Shown here: in pieces, positions 33,101-45,100 of the stretch
Layout: every line of letters begins with the position of its first letter
Numbering within the stretch: position 1 is the first letter of the stretch
Source of the DNA: Apoda limacodes
Lineage: Eukaryota > Arthropoda > Insecta > Lepidoptera > Limacodidae
Direction: 5' to 3'
NCBI GenBank assembly: GCA_946406115.1
Contig: OX291544.1
Span: 30,521,521 to 30,585,520 of the forward strand
DNA length: 64,000 bases
Notes under the pieces: model-generated
What the model saw: the letters and a program-made list of their open reading frames with translations, nothing else
Databases searched by the model: none
Told to the model about the DNA's origin: nothing
Made by a program: the position numbers and the translations under genes

Positions 33101-36100
33101 TCCAAAACTGTTGTATTAAAGTTAATATAATGTATGGCAAACGAAATATAAAAATAGAATTAATGTTGTGGCAATAAGAATATTTACAAGTAGGATTTGT
33201 GGCGTTGTGACCGTAAATAACTGAAAAGGAAATAGCTGTGTTACCAATTATTACTAAATTATTTGAACAAATTGCTATCTTATTAGATGTAGACTTTATC
33301 AGTGGCGTTTCAAAGTCAGCTTAACGATTTTTTTATTTTTTTTTAGCTTATCTTTGGGATGAGAAAAACAAAAACTCGTCTTTCCTATCTAGACTCTTTA
33401 TTCATTTGCAAGATTTCGAAAAAACTACGATACCAACCTGGCAGGTATGTTGTGGCTCCCCATAGAAGCGCGACCATGCCCGCGTGATGGTAAACGTGCA
33501 GAAAAGATACTTGATAACTTTTTTTGCGTAAAACGAAAAAAACCTGAAATTTATAAAATAAAAAAAAAATTTTAGATACTTTATGTTTAAATTATAGTTT
33601 AATTAGTTTATTTGTTTTAAACAATTAGTTTAGCTATTCAACGTGGAAACGTTGCCAGCTTTATGAGCACTCCTCCACAGGACAGTTTGTAGTGTACTCA
33701 ACTTTACCCTAAAACAAAACTGTGTATTAATATGTGGAATTTAAATTCATAGATGAGTAGCTATAGGTGTAATTATCTGTTGGAACATATACGGGGGTGA
33801 GATAGTCAAGTCATTATTAGTAATAAAATTAGTAATGCAATAAAAATAAGTTACTAAGCTACAAAAAAAACAAAGTCAAATATGTCAATTATTATTTTTT
33901 GTTTTTATAGAGGGCGCACCATGTGAAGCGTCAAATATCGTCAATCGAGTGAAGGAATCCAGATATTTAAGATTATTCCGATATTTAATAGTAATAGTGG
34001 CATTAGCGCCATCAAAATTATATTTTTGCAGAATCATATGGTATGCACATATGATTCTGCAAAAATATAATTTTGATAACTTACATATACTTAAAACTAT
34101 CCATACTATCCATGAATATAATATAGTATTAAATATTAATAATTTGAAAGTAAATCTGTCTGTCATCTCTTCACACTGAACCGATACCGCTGTACCGATC
34201 AAGATAAAATTTGGCATGCAGATATTTGAGTCCCGGAGAAGGACATGAGCTACTTGAAAACGTCAACTATTATGCGTTTTTTTTCTCATAATTGAGGAGT
34301 TGCCGTTGTAATTCTACACCGATGACCGAATTTATGTATTCATTACTTAGAAATAATCAACGTATTACAGTATTGATAAAGAAAAAACAAAAAAGGAAGA
34401 CTAAATACTAAGAATACAAAGAAGTTTGCAAGAGCAGACCAACCTTCACAGGCGGCACCCGTTCACAAGTATGACACATGAATCAGCCATCGCTTCGCTC
34501 AACGATGTTTTAGGGAACGTAACGACCCGACGCACATGCCACCACCGCAGAGACACTTTGAGAGAGCATGACACACTCAAGCAACTCCAATAAAACTTCG
34601 ATTGTACTAAAAGATACGCTCTTCCAAAGCAAAGACAATAGTCTTCTGCAACGCAACTTTGGTGGAATGGTTGTGAATAAATTACGTGACGTGACGAGAT
34701 TATGTGACTAAGCACATAAAATTGATTGGTCTAAAGTAGTGGACGTGCCTAAAGTACATGCAAAAATTTATATGCAGAACTTGCTTATACTCGTAATTAA
34801 CCAAAATCAAATTCACGTTCGTCCTGTAAAAATTAAACATCTTCTAGCACTTCGCCAATATTAACTCCTTAACAGCAAAGAAAAATCTAGCTAAGTCAAA
34901 ATTCAAAACTGAACTAAATGACACAAATCGGGTCAAATACAAAACCTTAAGAAATTGCTGCAATATTTATTTTGTAATTTGGGTGGCCAACATGAAAAAT
35001 ACTAATACATTCGAAATTCTACCACAAGGTTACCACAGCATGTAATTTGTAACAATATGATGTGGCTTTTTATATTAGTAAACTTTTTACACCTTATACC
35101 TTATACATTATTTAGAAATATTTTTTGTCTCTCTTACACTTACGTATTTTACGTGTGTAATGTAAAAATTGCCAATCCAATTATTAACAAGCAGCGTGTG
35201 CAGGCTATTATGTACCATTTTTCATTTTATTTGTTTTGTTGACTTGAATTATACCATCAGTTTGTGCGATCGCTTTGACTTATTTATTAAATAATTTTAA
35301 GATAGTATGAGAGATATATATATTTTAGTAGCCACTGTAAACCTGTTTATCATAATGTAGAATCTTAGTAGGTTAATTTTTAACTAGATTCTAACTATCA
35401 CATGTACTTAGAGTATTTTGTTACTAGTTTTTTGTTTTTTTTTTCCGATAATTTGTGTATACTTTAGTTTTTCTAATAATTATTTAGCTGGTAAGATAAA
35501 TAAGCAGTGTTTTACTGTGTGTATATTTATAATTATTTTTAGAAGCATTAGTTGAATATTTTATTAGGTATTTTATTTATTTTATATATAATTATTACTA
35601 TTTTAGTATATTTTAACTTATATTATTATGATTGATGACTTAAGTGATGATGAATCCTTTTACTCTGCTGGCGATCTAAGTTCTTCTTTCCATTCTGTCA
35701 CTAAATGTGAGACTTTAGGTAAGATGCTTGAGAGGGAATTACAAGGACTAAAATCTTCTTTTACCGCGTGTCATATAAATGCGCAAAGCGTTCCTTCGCA
35801 CTACTCTGATCTGTTGGAAACTTTCAGCTCTAAATATATTCATGCTGTTTTAGTTTCAGAAACTTGGTTTAAGCCTAACCTTGACACCGCTCATTTCGCC
35901 TTACCAGGCTTTGTTCTAATTCGGAATGATCGTTTAGGTAAACGTGGAGGAGTAACAATATACTTACGCAGTAATATACCTTACAAAATTCTCGCCACTT
36001 CTCCTTCTCAGTACTCTGCCTCAGCTGAATATATTTTTATTGAAATTAATCTTAATGGAGTCAAAGCCGTTCTTGGAGTTGTATACTGCCCCCCTTCAGT

Positions 36101-39100
36101 TGACTACTTTTCTGATTTAGATTCCGTGTTCTCCTCTTTAAGTACGGCATACACACATCATGTAATCATGGGCGACTTTAATTCAGATTTACTGAATATA
36201 TCTACACGACGTTCGAAATTATTAGATATAATTGAATCAGCTTGTTTTACACCTCTTCCTCTTCATCCAACCCACCATAACATGAACACTGCTGACACTT
36301 TTTTAGATATTATCTTGACCTCCTCAGTTGAACGCATTGCCAAGTTTGGCCAATTTGTGGCACCAGGATTTTCAAATCATGATTTGGTGTATGCCTCATA
36401 TAAAATAAAACCTCTCAAATATAAACCAGAGATTGTCTTTGTACGTAGTTTTGTTCATATGAACGAAGACAATCTTAGAAAAGATGTGGACTTGGTTGAT
36501 TGGTCCAAACTATTTTCTGCGGACACCGTCGACGAAAAAGTGGCCATTTTAAACCGGGAGTTAACCGCACTATACGATGTACATGCGCCCTATCGGTCAT
36601 TTCGGATAAAAAGGCCACCTGCTCCTTGGATCACCAACGAAATTCGCATTGCAATGACGAAACGGGATCGTATGTTCTTGAAGTTCAAGAAAACGCGCAC
36701 TGAGTATAATTGGACTCTATATAAGGCTGCAAGGAATAGCTGCAACCAGATGGTAAGAAGAGCTAAACGCCAGTTTTTCCTCAATAAACTCTCTAGTCCT
36801 TCTCCAACTGTTTTATGGAAATTTCTAAAATCACTCGGTTTCGGAAAAACTAATTCCAACTCTCCCAATCATAAATTTACCCCAGATGAGTTTAATTTCC
36901 ATTTCTCTAAAACACACTCCCTTAATGATGCCACTAAGCTTTTATCTATTTCCGACATAAGTTCTTTACCCATTCCAGATAATGACCCGTTTTCCTTTCT
37001 ACTAGTTACTGATGACAATGTGAGAAAGATCATTCTCTCTATTAAATCTATAGATGTGAGCAGATTCATGATCCTCTACATACTTGATTCTATACTTCCA
37101 ATTCTGACCCACATCATCAACTTCTCCCAGTTTACTGGAGAATTTCCTGGTATATGGCGTAAAGCATTTGTCATTCCTTTACCTAAAATAACAAATCCCT
37201 CATCCGTTAGTCACTTTTGACCAATTTCAATATTAGCTTTTTTATCTAAAATCCTTGAAGTAGTCGTACATCAACAGCTCACTAAATATGTTTATGACAA
37301 CAATTTTCTTAGCCCGTTACAATTAGGATTTCGCTTAGGACACAGCACTAGTACTGCGCTACTTAAGGTTACGGAGGATATACGTGATGGCATGGAGGAT
37401 GCTTTATTGACAGTATTAGTACTAATTGATTTTTCTAATGCTTTCAATACTGTTGACCATGATCTCCTCCTAGCAGTACTGGGGTCCATCAAGGTATCTG
37501 CGATAGCTTTAAGTTGGTTCTCCTCCTATATACGAGGTCACCAACAAGCAGTCCGTCTAGATAGGTTAGTTTCGAATTGGCAAAATCTTATTTCCAGCGT
37601 GCCCCAAGGAGGAATATTATCACCCCTATTATTCTCCATTTTCATTAATCTCCTTTCCTGTAGCTTTGATGTTCTTACCATTTTTATGCTGATGATTTGC
37701 AGTTTTATACTCAACCCAAAGTTGACGAACTTGATTTAGCCATTCATGACATTAACAAGGTGTTGAAAGACATTAATGATTAGTCTAAACGATTCGGCAT
37801 AGTTGTGAATCCTAATAAATGTCAGTAATCGTAGTTGTTAGTCCTAGGCAAGTAAGTAAAATAAACTTTGAACTTGTTCACCCTATATTATTTAATGATA
37901 ATCAAATTCCTTTCTGTAACCAAGTCAAAGACTTAGGTTTGATTATTGATCCCACTCTGAGTTGGTCAGTGCAAGTTAAAGAAATTTGCCGGAAAGTCAC
38001 TGCCTCTCTGCGCTTTTTATACAGATTTCGTAGTTTTCTACCCACTAAAACTAAACTTCTACTTGTACAAACTCTTATTATTCCGTTAATTGAAAACAGT
38101 GATGTGTGCTATGTAGACTTAAACTCGGACCTTCTCAACAAATTAGATTGACTTCTAAATAACTGTATCCGTTACGTCTTCTGTCTTCGTAAATATGACC
38201 ACATATCTGCTTTTCGCAATCAACTCAAATGGTTACCTATACGTCAACGCAGAAGCGTCAGAATACTCTGTACTCTCTTTTCTATTTTAAACGATCCTAA
38301 CTCTCCAAACTACCTAAAATCTAGATTTCAATACATTGGCTCTACTCACAAGCGTTTGTTCTTCTCAAAGTACCAGTCTCTCTACTCCTAGTCACCGTTC
38401 AGATTTTGTTTCTCATTCATTCACAGTTCAGGCTATACAACTCTGGAACGGCCTCCCCAAAGATATCCGCAGTGCTCAGAATAAATACACCTTTAAATGT
38501 AAGCTTAAAGAATATTATTTAAAGCAGATACAAGTTTAAACATACGCAATGTTAAATCTTCAATTATGGTTCTATAATTGAAGATTTTACATTGCGTCAT
38601 GTATTTTATTTATGTTTGTATGTATGAATGTATGTATGTATTTATACATGTATGAGTATAGTATTATGTAAATATATTATTATATATATTAGTATATTGT
38701 ATTCTATGTATTTATATATCATATGTATTCATCTGTTTATTATTACAATCTAGTTTAGTATAGATTTACTCATATACTTTAAAATACTTTTGTATATTTG
38801 TTAATTTTTCTCTTACCGCCGACAATTTATCATATTAAGTATGGTTGGCTGGTAGAGAATGCCTCATAGCATTAAGCTCGCCATTGTACACATTTTTTTT
38901 GTGCAAAAAGATTAAATAAAAAAAAGGGGGGGGCAAAGTTTGTACGTGATTCCTTGGTCCAATCTCCTTCAAATTTTGCATAAACCTTTTTTAACAGAAT
39001 TGGTGGAAGACGTGTTTCGTATTTTATTGAAATTCATCCTCTAATGGGATTAAAAAGGGGTAGAAAGTTATTTTGGTGGTGATTTGCTTCGAAGTTGATA

Positions 39101-42100
39101 TCAATACTCTTTAGTGCTTTTGATTTAAATAAAATTTTATTTTGATACATGTTTGACAACTCAATTCGATTTTATTCAAAATGGGTTAAAATCACTCAAA
39201 AACATAAGCAGATCTTCTTCTATACTATATATATATATATATAAATTATTATAAAGCTGAAGAGTATTTTTTGTTTATTTGTTTGAACGCGTTAATCTCA
39301 GGAACATACTTACAGGTCCAATTTGAAAAAAAATTGTAAGTTTAGATATCCTATTTATGGAGGAAGACTATATATAGGCTATAAATCATTACGTATACGG
39401 GAGCACCAATGAAAAATGTTTCAAAATCGGGTTTTTTTTCCCTTTTGAGAGCTTCCGCTGTATTCGCTGCGTAAAAAATTGTTTTAAGTAATACGTACCG
39501 CCCTTCCCCCTCCATTTTAACCGCGGTTAAAGTTTTGCAAAAAATATGTATGACCGAATTGTTTCCCTTTAAAATTTCTTAAAAAAAAGGTGCGCGACAG
39601 CATATGTCTAACTTCTAAGGTTGGCTCACTATAACTTTTTTAATGCTAACCAAATTTGTTCTGAAATAATGCATTATTTGCGACGATCTTTTTATAAACA
39701 TGATATTAATCCTAATCCAAATAAATACGCTATTCATTACAAGTATTCAATTTAAAACAAAATTGCCCTTTATATCATTCGATATATCTTATGATAATAT
39801 CTTAGGACATATCGCAGTTTTAAATTAACATCGCAGCAAAATAATGATCAAGTACTGCACGCGCATTTCTGATGTGCAAGCGCCGCGGACAGTCATGAAG
39901 GAGAAAGGCGGTACTTATTATTTAAAAATATTTTCAACTTCTACGTAAACAAAGTCGCCGGTTAAAGTTAGCGTTAGGCCAAAGTAACTATTACTGACTG
40001 ACTGACTGATCTATCAACGCACAGCTCCAACCACTTGACGGATCGATCTGAAATTAAGCACACATATAGCTATGATGATGATGATGATGATGATGCGTGT
40101 GCTAAGAAAGGATTTTCAAAAACTCACCCCCTAAACGGGGGTTCAAAGTTTGTATGATGCTCGCGAGGTTAATCCATTAGTTAATTAGTTTTTAGTAGTT
40201 AATTATTTATTATTTTTGAGAAGGAGATGGAAGGGAGAGAAAGAGAGATGGAGAGGGAGTGTTAGGTTCTTCTATAATTGAGGAGTTGCCGTAAGAATCC
40301 TACGCCGATAACTAAATTTAGGGCGGGCGAAGCCGCTGGCAAAAGCTAGTATAATATAAATATGCAAAGATGGAAATAATTAATCTGTCATTACTATTCA
40401 CTGTGCCTCAGGCAACTGTTATTGGCGGTTAATTTTGTGTGAAAGTGAACGCCTGTGAACCAATATTTTTTGGCATGGACTTTATTTATATAATATTTAT
40501 AATATGGTTTAAAAACCTCAAAAACAAAAGTGTGTAGATCTAGCAAGCCCTGCCGTACTTATAATTACTGCAAGTGACAAAAATTTGTCAAGGCGTCGTA
40601 TCTACAAAAACTAGTGAAATTCTGTCTAATTTATAATATAAAACTAGCTGACCAAGTGAACGTTGTTTCTTTTTTTAAAACAAAATTTTTATAGTATAAC
40701 TGGTTTACCCTTAGTATGCGAGTCTGACTCGCTCTTGACTAGTTTTTTCTGTCTCAGAAATCTTTCCCGGCGTGTGCACGACAACTTACCAAAATTTTAT
40801 TACAAGCGGTTGACCCTTAGTGCGCGAGTCCGACTCGCACTAAGATATGATCAAAGCCTAAGTTCGTCAGTCCATATAATGGAGACCTCCCTACTCCGTA
40901 GTTTCCGTTACATAACAAAAAAAGTAATAAAAATATGGGAAAGGAAATAAAACTTACCGTATCAAGTAAGTCAAATATTTTAACCATGAAGTAGAAATGA
41001 ACGGTGTATGCCATTTTCACAGCATTTTCGTTGTTGGAGAAATCAACAGGTTCACATATCCACTGATAGTTCCAGCCCCATGCCAGTACAATTGCCTGAA
41101 ACATTAATGAATTGATTTAAATAATATCAATGGACTCCAAGTAATAAAAAAGGCTAACCTTGGCAGGGAGCTCATTCCACAACCCAAGTGTTTGCGGGAC
41201 GTAAGTTTCTTTGAAACCGCACTATACGCTACCTAAATGGTTCTAAAGTGTGAGAATGAATTTCCTGTAGATGGCGAGCGGTGCGATGTTAGAAAGTAAC
41301 GGCTACTATCTAACATCATTTCTTAAATTAAAAATATCACCAATAATCATCAAATGTAAAAAGACATGTCCTCTAAACTAAATTTTACAGAGGATATAAA
41401 AAACTGCATTATTTAATAAACCATTAGCCTCAGCCCATATGGCGCCCAACGCTCAAGGGCTCCCAGCGGGGGTAGCCTCGGCTTGGGTTGTCGCTTTCTC
41501 GGGGGATGAGTAATTGCGTAGCAAAGCCGATATAAAATAGTGCAGTCTTAATAGTGCGATGTATAAATGTAGCTTAAGCTGTACAGTACCATCTAGTGAG
41601 GTACTAGCAATTTAAAGCCTTTTGACATTATTAAAATGATTACTTATGATTTTTCCCTGTCTTCACTCTCCTACGAAATACATTCATTGCTATATGCGTT
41701 GTACAGTGTTTTGTGAAATTCTTTTTTTAGAAGTGTTCCATTTTATTATACCTAACGACAACTGCCCAAGCCAATGTTGTTTAAAAAGTAGAATAACTTG
41801 TAAGGTGATCCGATATTACGTATTTATGACAATTCTAGTTATACAGAATGAATTTATCTAAACTTTTTTTTTAACAAATTCACTTCATAAGATATAATTA
41901 CTGGGTACATGAGACGTAATAACTGTTGTCTAGTACGGCGGGCGCAAGGCAGTGCCAGACAGTAAGTACTACATAATAAGTCAGAAAAAAATATGAGAAA
42001 TTACGGGCCACGCACAAAACATTTGTTAGTACTACTGTCCGTAACTATACCTGCGCGGAAGACCGCCATTTTGGTTCACGTTACGGGGCGCGATCTATAC

Positions 42101-45100
42101 ACAACTATATATTCTTTCTGTAAATTTATTACGTTTGTAGGATGAATGTGCAGTACCCAGACAAACTTTAAGAGTTTTTAATAATAACTAAGGAAACTAA
42201 ATTTTATTGTTATTTTTAATATGATGATAAATTTATAAAAAATGAAAATAAAAAGCGGAATTCGGTCAACGCCGTAGGATTCCTTCGAGAACTTGGTGAA
42301 AACTTTCTGGCCGTCTACCACTAGCTCAGAAAAGGGGCACTATTTTTGGCTAGGTGCAATTACAAAAAGAAAGTATTTGAGATTCTATTTTAGTCGTCTT
42401 CCTATGATATTCTCCGTCTCTTCAACTACCATAAAGGAGACGGAAAGTGGTGGGCCTAAATGTAATAAGTTAAGACATGAACTAAAAAATTAGTCATATT
42501 TTTTTATCTTAAAATATAAAAAACCAGCTTGATTGTCAATCTGGAAACGGAGAAATATGAAAAAATAGTTTTCATGGGATTGTCGATTAATTGATATTAT
42601 ATAGTAATATAGTTATATACAATATCGTGCCAAGAAGCTTATATAATATTGATATAAATATATTAGCTTCTTGTATAGTACAGTCATATTATATAATTAA
42701 TTACTGAAAACCCATGGAAAACCCAGTATACATGAATATTTATCGATTTTATATCGATTACAAAAAGTTTTATTGCTGTCTATGTCACTGCACTGCCATT
42801 AAATAAAATAAAATAAAAAATAACTACTGCTATTGTTGTTGATTTTGCTCACTCGTTTTGTGTTTTCCGATGCGTTTTGAGTGCTTCTCCGATTGTTTTT
42901 CATTTTTAACGACCACTGCTTTGTTTTTTACGGATTGTGAATTGTATGATCTTGCTTTCACCCTGGACACTGAAGATCGCTCACACGTTTGACTTGGAAT
43001 TGTTATTTTGGATTTTACCGCCGGCTTGTGGTTTCGACATAGTTGAAACATGGATCGCTGTGTGAATTGTGGGATAGCTACTAGTCACTGCAATACACTA
43101 GGGCGACGACCCTTAGACGATGAAACAATTCTGTCAGTGATTCGGCAATGGTTTGAACCTCAGTCTGTAAGTAAATACAACCTCATCTAACCAGCTACTA
43201 TCCTAACAACTTTATAATTATTAGAAGGCATATGAAGATTGTTTATACTTAAGACGAAGAATTATTTAGGATAAAATATACAATATCCCCCGTCGAGTTG
43301 GGTGTTCGTAATTTTTTGGCTAATAGATCTAGTTTTCAATATTAACTGTGCGAAGTTTCAGAGCCCGGAATTATGTAGTTTTTCAGAAATAAAATTATGA
43401 AAATTGATAATTAATTGCAAAATTGCAAATTTTTTTTTTAGTCTGACTACATCAGTCGGAAGTATGAAATCCCTACCGCTTTTTTTTTGCTTATAGGGCA
43501 AAATAAGGTTTAATTTTTGTTGAAAAATGCATATTGAAATTATATAGTTATTTTACTACAGTAAAATTTTTGCTTTTGTTTTTTATAAGTGATGCGATGC
43601 TAGTTTTTAGTCGCGTTTTTTTACGCAATTACCGCATTAAACGCATTGACCAGTAAACATAGCGCGCGTTTGGTAAAACAATACTCAAAACGCCGCCATT
43701 TTGTTTAGTTGAGATCGTTTTTACGTACTCCTGTCGAAAACAAATTGTGTGACTACCATGGCGTCGAGTTCTGCAGCATCTCCTGAAGAGTTGAGTGTAG
43801 TGCAAGTGTTGGACTCAATTGAGCCGCTTGTTACGGTCTCCTCTTCAGTGCCTACGTGTAGTGTGCAAGTGATAGACTCGAGTGAGCCGCTTGTGACTAA
43901 CGTTTCGCGAGTGCAAGTGTTGGACTCTAATGAGCCACTTGAGCTCGCATCCTCGTCTTCTGCCCCAGCGGCTGATTTTAGTGCTCGTCCTAGTGGAGGA
44001 GCTGGTCCTAGCGGGAGAGCTGGTCCTAGTTGCATGGCTAACACATTTATGCCTTCTTTCTTGGAAGAAGAAGATCAGGGGAGGACTTCGGGTTTATCTG
44101 GGAGACGTACCAATCTATATGTGGATGAATTGAGGTAAGTTACTTTTCTAAACTTTTGGGCTAGTCATTTTGGTTAATTTCTACCCAGAAATCTTGTTAG
44201 GGCACCCCAACGACAGTCGAGTTAGGTTAGAAGGTTAAGGCAGGAGTGCAGCGAAGCAAGCTCCTGCCTTAACGATCGTGGTTATTTTTTTTGTTTCTAC
44301 CCAGAAATCTTGTTAGGGCACCCCAACGACAGTCGAGTTAGGTTAGAAGGTTGAGGCAGGAGTGCAGCGAAGCAAGCTCCTGCCTTAACGTTTGTGGTTA
44401 TTTGTTTTTTATTTCTACCCGTGTTTGTTTGGGCTGGAATCGAACCCACACCCCTTGGTTCAGTAGGCAGGAGCACTACCAACTGAACCACAATAGCAGT
44501 CATTTGTCATAGTTCATCTTAGTTTAAAACTAATAACTTACTTTTTACTGTTTTAGATCTATGTGGAACTGGAGAATGATTTTCTCTCAGTTGGGCGCAG
44601 AAGCTCAATGCATTGAGTTTGCGGAGGAGAGGGGGCTAATTTTGTCAACCCTTAAATACGCAGGGGAAATTGTATATTAATTAACCATTCAATAGTCTAA
44701 AGAAAGTTGGTTTCTACATTTTGAGATTAAATTTATAAAAAAATATATAAAAAAGGGGGGGGTTCCGGGCCCTCTAGTTTTCGGGGGTACCTACCTCTTC
44801 CCCCGTTACTATCAACCCTAAATTACACAGGGAAAATTGGATATCAATTAATTCAACAGTCTGATAGAAGTTGGTTCCTACATTTTGAGGTTAAATTTTT
44901 AAAAATTTATATAAAAAAGGGGGGGTTCCGGGCCCCCTCCTTTTCTGGGGTACCTCCTCCCCCCTCCCCCCCTCCCCCCATCACTTTAAACCCTTAAATA
45001 CGCGGGGGATATTGTATATATTTACCTTAAGTAAGTTTAAGTATGATTTGACGACATTTTCAATTTTCAGGTAAACAATAATGACTATGTTTGTCAAGCA

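Noticed and set aside
33885..34217. ORFs on both strands over 33.9-34.2 kb
   Set aside because: They are created by the perfect hairpin and a worn Helitron piece. No domain is recognisable.
36590..37069. Minus-strand ORFs within the CR1-like LINE
   Set aside because: Opposite-strand shadows of the plus-strand ORF2.
44431..44498. Possible functional tRNA gene on the minus strand
   Set aside because: The A and B boxes are good, but the 5' and 3' ends do not pair as an acceptor stem and the sequence continues directly into a SINE body.
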